DNA of 50,764 nt from a virus, in the IMG/VR virus record IMGVR_UViG_3300034018_000248, positions 1 to 50,764 of that record. One strand, written 5' to 3'. Numbering within the stretch: the stretch's first letter is position 1; each line of letters opens with the position of its first letter. Below, in pieces: positions 38,931-48,199 of the stretch. Position numbers and translations under genes: made by a program. Under the pieces are notes generated by a model. It worked only from the letters and a program-made list of their open reading frames with translations. It ran no database searches and was not told the DNA's origin.

Positions 38931-38947
38931 AACAAACCAACAAATAC

Positions 38948-39898
38948 ATGAAGTCAATTTGCTTAAATCTTAGCGAATGTCCTGCTCTTGGTGATCTTAT
39001 ATGTGCTACGCCTACAATAAGAAAACTATCTAGAGCCTATGAACAGAACATTACTGTGGTGAGCCCTATGCCAGAGCTGTTCAAAAATAATCCATACGTA
39101 CAAGCTAGTTACAAATCCACGTCAGTTGATTGGGATTACTTCAATGAACATTTCATTGTGCATAATTCATTCTATTTAGTGGGCAAAAAAGATGAACGTG
39201 GTGTAGAGATGAAGCATAACACTATGGATATACGTCAATATCATGCTGTACGTCTAGGGTTTATGTTAGATAGCACAGAGTTGTATTGTGAATACTCCCC
39301 TACAGAATCAAATAGATTTAGTATATCCCAAAAGTATATACTTATACACCCTGTAACTACATGGGCTAACAGAACATGGGCTGCTGAGAAGTGGATGGAG
39401 CTTGTAAAAAAGCTCAACGATGCAGGAGTGTATGTAGTTAGTATAGGTAAAGATAGTAGTGAGACTGGATTCTTTAATGTAGAGAAGCCTGTGTTCAACT
39501 TTGAGATACCTCATGGATTAAACCTAATGAATAAGACTTCTATATCAGATTGTTATCACCTTATACATAATGCATCATGTTTTATAACTATGGACAGTGG
39601 GTTACTACATCTCGCTGGAACTACAAATACTCCCATTATACACTTGGGTTCGTCACTCAATCCTAACTACAGAGCTCCATACAGAACAGTGCATGGTCAG
39701 TACCATAGATATAAATATGTTGCTGGTACGTGTGCACTTCAATGTTGTTCTGACATGAAGTATGGTGTGAAGGAGTGGGGATCTGTACAAGGCGTACAAC
39801 CTCTAATAGGTTGCCTTGAAAATAAAGATAAGTTTTATTGTCATCCAGAAGTAGATCAAGTTTATGAAGAAGCTATTAATTATATCTCCACACTTTAG
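38948..39898 (+). CDS. Family 9 (heptosyltransferase-type) glycosyltransferase
   Basis: A GT-B fold enzyme of 316 residues of the ADP-heptose:LPS heptosyltransferase family. N-terminal LSECPALGDLICATPTIRKL carries the conserved Gly-Asp; the C-terminal half has YILIHPVTTWANRTWAAEKW and the sugar-nucleotide site FITMDSGLLHLAGTTNTP. A longer upstream TTG start exists, but ATG 38948 follows the promoter well. It overlaps the next gene by 35 bases. In bacteria this family adds heptose to LPS core or to proteins. Confidence 0.85.
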   Translation: MKSICLNLSECPALGDLICATPTIRKLSRAYEQNITVVSPMPELFKNNPYVQASYKSTSVDWDYFNEHFIVHNSFYLVGKKDERGVEMKHNTMDIRQYHAVRLGFMLDSTELYCEYSPTESNRFSISQKYILIHPVTTWANRTWAAEKWMELVKKLNDAGVYVVSIGKDSSETGFFNVEKPVFNFEIPHGLNLMNKTSISDCYHLIHNASCFITMDSGLLHLAGTTNTPIIHLGSSLNPNYRAPYRTVHGQYHRYKYVAGTCALQCCSDMKYGVKEWGSVQGVQPLIGCLENKDKFYCHPEVDQVYEEAINYISTL

Positions 39899-42488
39899 TA
39901 CAGGAGGAGCACCACAGGTAACATTAAATAAGGTAAAATTGTTACGAGACCACTATGAAATCATGGTGGTGGAATATGCATTTCTTGCATGGAACTTTGT
40001 TGTACAGCGTAAGAAGGTAGAAACTTTACTTGGAAACAACTTTGTATCTCTAGGGGAGAATAAGATGGAGCTTCTAGATATTATTGAAAGCTTCAACCCT
40101 GATGTCATCTCTATGGAAGAGTTTCCTGAGATGTTCATGGACAATTCTCTTACTGGTATGATATACAATGATAGAACGTATCGTATTGTAGAGACTACCC
40201 ATGATAGTTCATTTCCTCCTCATGAGAAAAGATGGATGCCTGATAACTTTGTGTTTGTTAGTGCATACAATATATTCAAGTATGCTCACCTAGATATTCC
40301 TATGGAAGTTATTGAATATCCTGTCAATGTAAAGCTTGACAATAGGGAACCAAAAGTAAAGCTACACCTTGACGTTTGTATCGTTGGACTGTGGACACCA
40401 CGTAAGAATCAAGCCTATGCTATAGAGATGGCAAGACATCTTATAGACTACAATGTAAGATTTCACTTCTTAGGTAATCAAGCTGGTAACTTTGAGAGCT
40501 ATTGGAAACCATTAATGGAAGATCTACCAGACAATTGTATAGTGCATGGAGAATCAGATAGGGTTAGTAGTTTTATAAAAGATTGTGACATGTTCTTGTT
40601 CACATCTAAAGGTGATAGAGGTAATAAGGAGCTCAATCCTATTGCTATCAAAGAGGCGTTAGAGTATCCACACATTCCTAAGATGATGTTTAATCTAGAT
40701 GTCTATTGTAATAAATATAATGATCATAAAGATGTACTCTATCTAAGTGGTGATAGCTATCTTGATGCAATGAACATGGCAACAGTATTAAAGTTACAAG
40801 AAAAGAACAATGAGATTATTGTTATAGGTACATATCCTAACACTGAGACTAGAACACAACTAACTTTAGCTTGTATCGAGAGTGCTAAGAAGTTAGGTAG
40901 ACCTATCATGTTAGTTAGTCACTATCCTGTAGAATTACACGTACAAAAAATGGTGGATTACTACGTATACGATGCAAACAATCCTCTAACGCATCACAGC
41001 TATTACAATAGATTCTATCGTGAAGATGCAGAAGCTAAGGTGGAGATGAAGATAACTGGAAACAGTAACCAGTCTCTCACTGTTCTAACTAACTTAATTA
41101 ATGCAAGTAAAGTAGCTAGAGGCTTAGGATATACCAAGATGTTCTATGTAACATTTGATATAGAGCTTGAGGATAGAGACTTTGATGAGATCAATAGTAG
41201 GTTCCATCAACTAGATAATGAATGGCAAGCTGTCTTAGCTACATTGAATACGCCATTTGGTAAAGGTATACAAACCAATGGTATGTTCTTCAAGACAGAC
41301 TTTGTTGGTAAGCTATTGGATGATGTACGTACGCCAGAAGAGTATAACAAGTTATGTGAATCTATAGGAGCTCAAAACTTCTTAGAGGACTACATGATGA
41401 AGAAAGTTCAAAGAACACAAGGTGTGTGGGTAGAGTATCCTGATGTGGAAACTTTTTTAGAGTATAGTGGTCATGGTAAGTCTTCCAATAGTGAGTATTA
41501 TGGTATAGTAAAAGAACAAACTACTGGCCAGAATGTATTCTATTTTCATTCTTATAATACTGACAATAGAATAATAGAGGTGATATTAGATGATGAGCTG
41601 CCAGTTGAATTAAAACTATCAGAGAAACAAACATTAGTATTACCTATTCCTAATCACATTAAACAAGTAGTGATGCTTATAATAGAGGATTGGGAAACCA
41701 TTGCAGAAAAAGTTTATAACTTAGATGGTTATGAGCATGATGGAACCATTGTTCTAAAACAAGTAAAGGATTCAAATAGACCTAACATTAAATTAGTACA
41801 CATTCAAACTACATTAAACGATGATAGAGAAAGATTATCTAGAGCGTCGCTGGAACAAGTTAAAGATTATGGATGGGAGTATATCCTCCACCAGAATATC
41901 CCTTATGCCAGCCTCCCACCCCAGCATAACTGTAACAGACCACAAGCAGTCTCAATGGAGTTATTCGATGAGGCTACAGTCAGAGAAAGAAGCACAGCTC
42001 TTACGCCAGCACACTATGGTTGCTATGAAGCCTTCAAGAATGCCATCCTAAGTGAGATGCATGACTGTGACTATCTTATTGTGTGTGAAGGGGATTGTTT
42101 AATTGAAGGAGATGTTGAAAAATTCATACACAAAGTAGAGAAATGTGCTTTAATGTTGGAAGAAAACAACATAGGCTTTATGTCTTTTGGAGATAAGGAT
42201 ACATTAGAATTTGCGTGGCCACAGAGTCCTGTAGTGAAAGAAGTAGATGAAGATATGTATGTTACAGATCATCTAATAGGATTGCAATGCATCATGTTCC
42301 CTTATTATGTCAGTAACTTTTTAAAGGAAAAACTGCGTTTAAACAACTGGGACGCAGCTGACATGTATTTTAACCAAATATTTTATTCAAGTTCTTATAA
42401 CATGGGTATTGTACATAAACGTTTGACAACCCAAGCAGATGGTTATTCATTGATTGATAAACAATTCAAAGAGTTTATAAAGAAATGA
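39864..42488 (+). CDS. Large multi-domain glycosyltransferase
   Basis: An 874-residue protein with at least three modules. 1-310 is a GT4-type GT-B domain (LLIISPHFSTGGAPQVTLNK; VCIVGLWTPRKNQAYAIEMA; ELNPIAIKEALEY). About 320-560 is a GT-A-like domain (MLVSHYPVELHVQKMVDYYV ... FYVTFDIELEDRDFDEI) related to the next gene. About 560-640 is beta-rich. 640-874 looks like another GT-A domain (LVHIQTTLNDDRERLSRASL; YLIVCEGDCLIEGD; GFMSFGDKD) like GT25/LPS transferases. It could build a multi-sugar chain alone. Confidence 0.8.
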   Translation: MKKLLIISPHFSTGGAPQVTLNKVKLLRDHYEIMVVEYAFLAWNFVVQRKKVETLLGNNFVSLGENKMELLDIIESFNPDVISMEEFPEMFMDNSLTGMIYNDRTYRIVETTHDSSFPPHEKRWMPDNFVFVSAYNIFKYAHLDIPMEVIEYPVNVKLDNREPKVKLHLDVCIVGLWTPRKNQAYAIEMARHLIDYNVRFHFLGNQAGNFESYWKPLMEDLPDNCIVHGESDRVSSFIKDCDMFLFTSKGDRGNKELNPIAIKEALEYPHIPKMMFNLDVYCNKYNDHKDVLYLSGDSYLDAMNMATVLKLQEKNNEIIVIGTYPNTETRTQLTLACIESAKKLGRPIMLVSHYPVELHVQKMVDYYVYDANNPLTHHSYYNRFYREDAEAKVEMKITGNSNQSLTVLTNLINASKVARGLGYTKMFYVTFDIELEDRDFDEINSRFHQLDNEWQAVLATLNTPFGKGIQTNGMFFKTDFVGKLLDDVRTPEEYNKLCESIGAQNFLEDYMMKKVQRTQGVWVEYPDVETFLEYSGHGKSSNSEYYGIVKEQTTGQNVFYFHSYNTDNRIIEVILDDELPVELKLSEKQTLVLPIPNHIKQVVMLIIEDWETIAEKVYNLDGYEHDGTIVLKQVKDSNRPNIKLVHIQTTLNDDRERLSRASLEQVKDYGWEYILHQNIPYASLPPQHNCNRPQAVSMELFDEATVRERSTALTPAHYGCYEAFKNAILSEMHDCDYLIVCEGDCLIEGDVEKFIHKVEKCALMLEENNIGFMSFGDKDTLEFAWPQSPVVKEVDEDMYVTDHLIGLQCIMFPYYVSNFLKEKLRLNNWDAADMYFNQIFYSSSYNMGIVHKRLTTQADGYSLIDKQFKEFIKK

Positions 42489-43480
42489 AACCAGTAGTTA
42501 TCATAGATACATTTCCTGAAAGTAGAAAGGCGTACAGCATTCTCAATACATCTATAGACTCATTCAAGTCTATGGGTTATGATGTCATGCTTGTAAGTCA
42601 CATCTATATAGATGAGTCTACTGCCAAGAAGTGTAAGTATGTGATATACGATCAAGACAATAAGTTCCTACCTAGGAAACATTGTCCAGTGTTCTACAAC
42701 ATCTTTTCAAACATTTACTTTGAGATAGCCTATGGAGGACATGCTCTTCCTATCTGTAGAAGTATAAAAGCATCTGTAGCCCTAGCTAAAGCCTTTGGCT
42801 ATGAGTACTTTATATTCACAGAGTCTGATGTAATAATAAAAGGAAAGGACTGTCAGTTATTTGAATCATACGTTTATCAAATGGTTAACGAGAATAAGTC
42901 TATGATGTTCTTTAAACCAAAAGACTTTAAATCCCCATCAGGAGAAGACGTATATGAATCATTACTGTTTGCAGGTAACATAGATTACTTTAACAAAACG
43001 TTCAAGGTGCCAACTAATGTAGACGAGTGGTTGAAAGTTCCTATGCAGCTAACCTTAGAGCAATCTTTCTTCAGCGTATTCAATCGAGACGAGAAGAAAT
43101 TTCTTATAGTTCCTGATCACAGCTCTAAGATATTTAAGGAGAGTGATGTTAACTTGATGAGAATAGGACTGTTCAATTGTGAAGTGGTTTATAATGAAGT
43201 TACTCCAACTAAACCAGTGTTGGTTATAATGAACTACCTATTAGAAAACAATACAAAGTATGTAGACATATATGTGAATGGTGAGATGTCATCAAACCAA
43301 GTATTAATACGTGGACAGTTTTGGTTCTACGACTTTAACATAGATAACTCTGTAATACATGTAAATGTATATAATGATAGTGAGAAGAAATCTTTATATT
43401 TATCTAAACGATTTGTTATGAATGAAGAACTTGCTAATAAAGTAAATGATGTTGGAACATTTAAATATATAAACGAATGA
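42485..43480 (+). CDS. GT-A-like glycosyltransferase related to the middle of the previous protein
   Basis: A 331-residue protein whose first 230 residues (IIDTFPESRKAYSILNTSID; MLVSHIYIDESTAKKCKYVI; FGYEYFIFTESDVIIKG) match the middle domain of the 874-residue protein in order (MLVSH, K..YY/V.YD, A..A..GY..F...D). The ESD motif stands where DxD is expected. The C-terminal 90 residues are beta-rich. Gene duplication of this domain is likely. Overlaps both neighbours by four bases. Confidence 0.75.
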   Translation: MKPVVIIDTFPESRKAYSILNTSIDSFKSMGYDVMLVSHIYIDESTAKKCKYVIYDQDNKFLPRKHCPVFYNIFSNIYFEIAYGGHALPICRSIKASVALAKAFGYEYFIFTESDVIIKGKDCQLFESYVYQMVNENKSMMFFKPKDFKSPSGEDVYESLLFAGNIDYFNKTFKVPTNVDEWLKVPMQLTLEQSFFSVFNRDEKKFLIVPDHSSKIFKESDVNLMRIGLFNCEVVYNEVTPTKPVLVIMNYLLENNTKYVDIYVNGEMSSNQVLIRGQFWFYDFNIDNSVIHVNVYNDSEKKSLYLSKRFVMNEELANKVNDVGTFKYINE

Positions 43481-44490
43481 AAATAGTTCAAGTAGCAACA
43501 GGACTCATCACCATCCCACCTAATGGTTGGGGTGCTGTAGAACGTATCATCTGGGAGTATGCTAATAACCTTCAGTTGATGGATATAGATGTAGAGATCA
43601 AGAACTGGAATGATGTAGTGTACGAAGAGAACACTATTGTACACTGTCACATGGCTAACACAGCTCTTGATATGCGTGACAAAGGTATTCCATACATCTA
43701 CTCACTACACGATCACCATGCTGAATGGTATGGTAAAGACAGTGGTGTATATCAGAATAACCTAGCAGCTATTAAAGGATCTGTTATATCTATTTGTCAT
43801 AGCAAACACATCATTGATTACTTTGATGGCACAGATAAGTTGTTCTATCTACCACATGGTGTTAACACAGACTTCTTCAGACCTATTCTACCAGATGTAC
43901 GAGAGAAGAAGAAATTATTAATGATCTGTAACAATGGTATTGCTGGAGATATTAGTATAGATCGTAAAGGATTTAGGATAGCTATTGAGGCAGCTAAGAA
44001 GTATAACCTACCTATCACAATTGCTGGTCCAGAGAACAATCAAGGATTCTTTGAGCATCATAAGGATCTATTAGAGTATGAAAAGTTAACTTTAAAGTTA
44101 ACAAATCCTACAGATGATGAAACCTTGAAGTTATATCAAGAGCATAGTATCTTCATGGCCCCATCATTCTTAGAGTATGGACATCCTAATCTATCTATAT
44201 TAGAAGCAATGAGTTGTGGATTACCAATTGTTGGTACATGCAATGCTGAAGTACCTGGCATGTATAGAATGAAAGAGGTGAGTCTTGACGAAGCAGTTAT
44301 GGGATTAGTAATATTAGATACACAGTGGTTTAGATATTATCATGACCAATTAAATCAACGTGAGAATCATAGTTGGTATAAAGTATGTAAACAACTTAAA
44401 AAGTTCTACAATGCTGCTAGTATCGTTACACAGAAGTGGACTGACGATGATACAACCAACGCTTACATAAATGTATACAATGGATTATAG
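43477..44490 (+). CDS. Family 4 glycosyltransferase
   Basis: A 337-residue retaining GT-B enzyme. N-terminus KIVQVATGLITIPPNGWGAVE (Gly-rich acceptor region), middle HCHMANTALDMRDKG and ISICHSKHIIDYFDG, and the donor-binding C-terminal motif EYGHPNLSILEAMSCGLPIV with the ExxxxxxxE pattern. Complete. The adjacent enzymes suggest assembly of one glycan. Confidence 0.9.
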   Translation: MKIVQVATGLITIPPNGWGAVERIIWEYANNLQLMDIDVEIKNWNDVVYEENTIVHCHMANTALDMRDKGIPYIYSLHDHHAEWYGKDSGVYQNNLAAIKGSVISICHSKHIIDYFDGTDKLFYLPHGVNTDFFRPILPDVREKKKLLMICNNGIAGDISIDRKGFRIAIEAAKKYNLPITIAGPENNQGFFEHHKDLLEYEKLTLKLTNPTDDETLKLYQEHSIFMAPSFLEYGHPNLSILEAMSCGLPIVGTCNAEVPGMYRMKEVSLDEAVMGLVILDTQWFRYYHDQLNQRENHSWYKVCKQLKKFYNAASIVTQKWTDDDTTNAYINVYNGL

Positions 44491-45559
44491 ATTATATAAT
44501 ATTGAGGGTCTCTACTTTGAACTAGTAGATACTCCTGATGACAAAGAATACCAGTGTACGTTTATTGAAGAACGTAACAACGTACGTACAGAAATCTATA
44601 AGGACAACCTGAAGAAGGGTATGTGGATGAAGTGTAATAAGCGTTACATTGGTAACTTCTTTGTAGAAATCAGGAATGAGAAAGGTGTATTGAAAGAGCG
44701 TATAAGTTTCTTACATCACCTTAAAGACAAACGTGTGTTTATTAGTTTTGATAGCTCAGCACTTGGTGATACTATCGCATGGTTTCCTTATGTATTAGAA
44801 TTCCAAAAACGTTATCAATGTAAAGTTATTGTGTCTACATTCAAGAACTGGATGTTTAAAGATGCATATCCTGAGCTAGAGTTTGTTGAACCAGGGTCCA
44901 CTGTAGAGAACATTGTAGCTATGCCTTTACTAGGATGGTTCTGGGATAAGGATAGAGAACTTGTTAATCCTGTAACAATACCACTACAGAAGTCAGCTAC
45001 GAATGTTTTGAATCTGCCTTATAAGGAGATTAGACCAAGGCTAGCTTACAAACCTAAGCCTTTTAAATCTGACAAGAAGCATATCTGTATCAGTGTAAAG
45101 TCTACAGCACAACTAAAACTTTGGGATAAATGGCAAGATCTTATAGATGCACTTATAACTTTAGGATATGATGTGTATGAAATCTCTAAAGATGATTGTG
45201 ATTTAAAGAATGTGTATAGACCAGAAGATCAATCATTAGAGAACATCATGGACATCCTTGCTGGCTGTGAGATGTATATAGGATTGAGCAGTGGGCTTAG
45301 CTGGTTAGCTTGGGCTATGGAAGTTAAGGTTGCAATGATAGCAAACTTTACTAATAGTGAACACGAGTTTGAATGTATACGTATAGAGAATAGATCTGTA
45401 TGCAATGGATGCTGGAACAATCCTATGTTTAAATTCAATCGTGGAGATTGGAACTGGTGCCCTGAACATGAAGATACTCCTAGGCAACATGAGTGCCATA
45501 AGAGTATCTCTGTTAATGATGTACTATCTAAATGTATCGCCTCCCACCCAAACAACTAA
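44471..45559 (+). CDS. Protein O-heptosyltransferase-like enzyme (BAHT/TibC type) with Cys4 finger
   Basis: A 362-residue GT9-type GT-B enzyme. FDSSALGDTIAWFPYVLEF (93-111) contains the conserved Asp100; ICISVKSTAQLKLWDKW (205-221) and EMYIGLSSGLSWLAWAM (267-283) form the sugar-nucleotide site. Cys311, 314, 330 and 342 (CNGC, WC, EC) form a four-Cys finger like the iron finger of bacterial autotransporter heptosyltransferases, which add heptose to Ser/Thr of surface proteins. So this phage enzyme may glycosylate proteins. The 3' end overlaps a convergent gene by 36 bases. Confidence 0.75.
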   Translation: MYTMDYRLYNIEGLYFELVDTPDDKEYQCTFIEERNNVRTEIYKDNLKKGMWMKCNKRYIGNFFVEIRNEKGVLKERISFLHHLKDKRVFISFDSSALGDTIAWFPYVLEFQKRYQCKVIVSTFKNWMFKDAYPELEFVEPGSTVENIVAMPLLGWFWDKDRELVNPVTIPLQKSATNVLNLPYKEIRPRLAYKPKPFKSDKKHICISVKSTAQLKLWDKWQDLIDALITLGYDVYEISKDDCDLKNVYRPEDQSLENIMDILAGCEMYIGLSSGLSWLAWAMEVKVAMIANFTNSEHEFECIRIENRSVCNGCWNNPMFKFNRGDWNWCPEHEDTPRQHECHKSISVNDVLSKCIASHPNN

Positions 45560-46117
45560 AGACTTTCTTGTTCCCTTAGTTATTGGTGTCACTCTGTGCA
45601 TTAAGTAGCTAGGGAACAAGACAGCAAATGATTGTTCTCTAGGAGCTTGTTTTGGTTCTCTACCTACCCAAAACTCAAGGTCTCCACCTTCATAGTCATC
45701 AGGATTAGACAACTGAATAGTTATACTTATCTTTCTACTGTTTTGTGGATAGTCACCTACATCCATATGCCAATCATAGTGACCACCATTCTCATAGTAT
45801 TCTGTATACTGAATAGGATCTGTAATAGAGTTGATTGTAAAGCCCCATGATTTATTAGCCTCATTGATAAATGTTACTAACTTATCATATACCCACCAAG
45901 ACCTTTCATCATGGTGTATCCATTTTATCCTAGACTTTCTAATAGACGTATCTATCTCTAGAGTCTCATCTGCACCTATTGTAGCATCTTGATATGGATA
46001 TAACTCCTGTAAGTTACCTATCCACTCTAGTTCTTCTTTAGTAAACGAATTACTTATAAAGTAAGGACTTGTTTGATGATAATTTGGGTTGGTTTCAAAT
46101 ACTGGTCTAACGTGCAT
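45524..46117 (-). CDS. 2-oxoglutarate/Fe(II) oxygenase (prolyl-4-hydroxylase type)
   Basis: A 2OG oxygenase with the metal site HYDWHMDVGDYPQ (HxD), a distal His in SYLMHRVTPI and the 2OG-binding Arg in KGTRKSLVVWVGGD; double-stranded beta-helix strands surround them (SITIQLSNPDDYEGGDLEFW). It is close to P4H and PiuC-type enzymes. The start is probably ATG 46117 (198 residues); an in-frame ATG at 46156 would overlap the upstream gene by 50 bases. It is the last gene of the minus-strand halogenase operon and converges with the glycosyltransferase operon. Confidence 0.85.
   Translation of the reverse strand: MHVRPVFETNPNYHQTSPYFISNSFTKEELEWIGNLQELYPYQDATIGADETLEIDTSIRKSRIKWIHHDERSWWVYDKLVTFINEANKSWGFTINSITDPIQYTEYYENGGHYDWHMDVGDYPQNSRKISITIQLSNPDDYEGGDLEFWVGREPKQAPREQSFAVLFPSYLMHRVTPITKGTRKSLVVWVGGDTFR
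45567..45620. repeat. 12-bp inverted repeat within a coding end
   Basis: CTTGTTCCCTTAG at 45567-45579 pairs with CTAGGGAACAAG at 45609-45620 (12 bp, one bulged T). It lies inside the 2OG oxygenase gene, just after the end of the convergent glycosyltransferase gene. It could act as a transcript end or processing site for the plus-strand operon, which has no other terminator. Confidence 0.55.
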
Positions 46118-46682
46118 TATATAGTTGTTTGGGTACATAGAATCCATAGGAGACATTTAATCTCATTCTAGATCCTTCATTGATAACACTGGCATGCTTA
46201 ACTAGAGATGCTTCACACATCCACATTCCTTTCTCACCTACATCTAACACTTCTCCATCGTAGATAGGTTGCCCACCTGAGTTAGGCATAGACACTATAA
46301 CATTATATCTACGAATGTTATAATCTTTATATTCATCAGTTGTTAAATCAGTGTGTGGTTCTACAAAGGCGTCTTCATCTGTCATCCCAAACCAATCTCC
46401 TAAAGATGGATCGTGGATAATTGGTTCACGTATCCCTTCCAATTCAATGATTCTATTTCTAATCTCTTCTACTAGTGGATGTGGATCAAGATCATATACT
46501 TTTTTAAGAGCAACTGTATCAACAGTTCTACGTATTAACATATCATACTTAGAGTTATAACCATTAGATACAGCATGGCTCATTATATCTTGTATAGATA
46601 GTATATATTGACGAAGGATCTTTTGCTCTTCGTCAGTTATAAAATTATCGTAACAGTATGTTTTACCAACTAATCTCTTCAT
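46107..46682 (-). CDS. 2-oxoglutarate/Fe(II) oxygenase-like protein
   Basis: A 191-residue protein with FVEPHTDLTTDEY (HxD), then a distal His in LVKHASVINEGSRMRLNVSY (His plus Arg): the complete 2OG/Fe(II) set. The N-terminal KTYCYDNFITDEEQKILRQY is the usual helix region. It is only distantly like the other oxygenases here. Hydroxylates or otherwise oxidises an unknown target; a tail protein or cell metabolite is possible. Confidence 0.75.
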   Translation of the reverse strand: MKRLVGKTYCYDNFITDEEQKILRQYILSIQDIMSHAVSNGYNSKYDMLIRRTVDTVALKKVYDLDPHPLVEEIRNRIIELEGIREPIIHDPSLGDWFGMTDEDAFVEPHTDLTTDEYKDYNIRRYNVIVSMPNSGGQPIYDGEVLDVGEKGMWMCEASLVKHASVINEGSRMRLNVSYGFYVPKQLYNAR

Positions 46683-47250
46683 TTGTTTCGAATATAATGT
46701 TAATTGCTATCGCAGCCTTTGTTGTAATTGGAGATGTATTAGCAGAATATGTATTAGACTTAAACAATAGGCCACACCCTTCTACAGGAGTTTGTCTATG
46801 ATTAATTGTTAATTCTATAGGATCATATGAATAACTCTCATTAAATAATACAGTGTCACCATCTGAGTTATTGACATAATATATTAATGTGTATGTATTA
46901 TCGTCAACTTTATTATTTGTAAATGGTGTATGATATTTATCACTACCTTTAGGTAACATAGAACATGATGCATGTATCATTCTACTGCACACAATACCTT
47001 CGTTCTCTTCAAGGTTCTTCATTATCTTTTGCACAAACTCTATGTACTCTGATAACATTTTATCATCAGCAAATAGCATGTGACTAAACTTAACTACATC
47101 ATCTACATTGATACTATCGATAGTGGTTTCTTTATTTATATAGTTCTTCTTAGAAGAATCTTGATAGAACCATTGAAAGTAATCGTTTGATAAAATGCGT
47201 TTAATCTTATCTCTATAATTCTCATGTACAATATTTTCTATAAACTTCAT
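46663..47250 (-). CDS. Oxygenase-fold protein with degenerate metal site
   Basis: A 195-residue protein that follows the pattern of phage 2OG oxygenases (YTLIYYVNNSDGDTVLFNES; GCGLLFKSNTY; KAAIAINIIFE). The iron-binding HxD position reads YHTPFTNNK, so the expected PHVD His and Asp are Phe and Asn. The distal His position is Ser (NTYSANTS) and the Arg appears to be Lys. So it is probably catalytically dead or uses another mechanism; it might be a partner of the active oxygenases next to it. 20-base overlap with the gene downstream. Confidence 0.65.
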   Translation of the reverse strand: MKFIENIVHENYRDKIKRILSNDYFQWFYQDSSKKNYINKETTIDSINVDDVVKFSHMLFADDKMLSEYIEFVQKIMKNLEENEGIVCSRMIHASCSMLPKGSDKYHTPFTNNKVDDNTYTLIYYVNNSDGDTVLFNESYSYDPIELTINHRQTPVEGCGLLFKSNTYSANTSPITTKAAIAINIIFETNEEISW

Positions 47251-47582
47251 GATAATAAATGTCTAGTAATAATGGTTAATGAAATACAAATCCAAATAGT
47301 ATTAAATACAATCAATGTAGGTAAGCTCTTTCTCATACTAGCCCAGATTAAAGCTGATGATGTAGCTAGTGTTAAGAAGTGTAACCACCATAACTCTACT
47401 CCAAATACCAGTCCAGGAATGATGATGGCAGCTTTAGCCATCCAAGCACACAGCTCAATAATGTTGTAGTCTGTCCAATAACTCTTATCGAGGTACATCA
47501 TTAGTCTATCTACAATCTTTTCTACACCAATAAAGGTATATAAGATTGCTGTAAATGCAATAAATATGGCTATGTACATCAT
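47247..47582 (-). CDS. Small integral membrane protein
   Basis: A 111-residue protein with about three to four hydrophobic helices (MYIAIFIAFTAILYTFIG; AKAAIIIPGLVFGVELWW; LHFLTLATSSALIWASM; LIVFNTIWICISLTII) and few charges. No signature of a holin or transporter is clear. Being within the halogenase/oxygenase operon, it may bring the enzymes to the membrane or transport a substrate. It overlaps its neighbours by four bases on both sides. Confidence 0.65.
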   Translation of the reverse strand: MMYIAIFIAFTAILYTFIGVEKIVDRLMMYLDKSYWTDYNIIELCAWMAKAAIIIPGLVFGVELWWLHFLTLATSSALIWASMRKSLPTLIVFNTIWICISLTIITRHLLS

Positions 47583-48199
47583 TTAATTGTTGTGTTTAAA
47601 CAAACATTACCTGCAATGATCACTCGATCAAGCGTTGAGTTAGGACTTAGTTCTGGTCTATGGGGAAGTAATGAATCCCACATATATAAACATCCTTCTT
47701 CAGGAAAGAATTTAAATACGTTAGAGTCATCTCTAGTATAATCGTGAGCCTCCTTAAAGAATATCTTACCTTCATCACCCACACAGTTGTCAGGTGTCTG
47801 TATGTAATATATCCAAGTGTATGATGTTGGTAAACCAATATCCTTCTTTGAAAATATTACATGGTCATGATATGCTGATATAGGATTACTAGCTGTAGAT
47901 ATGTATATCCAAGTTGCAGCAAGAGAACTATATATTGTTTCTCTAGGATATTCTTGTTTATATATATCAAGACTTGCATCACATGACTTCTTTTTGATTA
48001 ATGTTAACTGATCACCAGTCATTAAATCACTAGACATCTGTATACCAGGCAGCCCTGTACTCTCATCATTATACTCCCTGTCAAAGAATAGATAATTCTT
48101 ATTAGTATATATCTCCTTCAACAAAGCCTCTTTATCAATACCTTCTAGTTTTGTCTTGAAGATATTGATATTCCCATTACTTAGTTTTTCGTAGTTCAT
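47579..48199 (-). CDS. Putative 2OG/Fe(II) oxygenase-like protein
   Basis: A 206-residue protein with a likely cupin/double-stranded beta-helix fold. Candidate metal residues are in ISAYHDHVIF (His-Asp-His) and in LLPHRPELSPNSTLDRVIIA (His and, later, Arg); WIYYIQTPDNCVGDEGKIFF matches the strand pair of phage 2OG oxygenases. The HDH motif differs a little from a strict HxD. It touches the halogenase gene by one base. Substrate unknown. Confidence 0.65.
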   Translation of the reverse strand: MNYEKLSNGNINIFKTKLEGIDKEALLKEIYTNKNYLFFDREYNDESTGLPGIQMSSDLMTGDQLTLIKKKSCDASLDIYKQEYPRETIYSSLAATWIYISTASNPISAYHDHVIFSKKDIGLPTSYTWIYYIQTPDNCVGDEGKIFFKEAHDYTRDDSNVFKFFPEEGCLYMWDSLLPHRPELSPNSTLDRVIIAGNVCLNTTIK

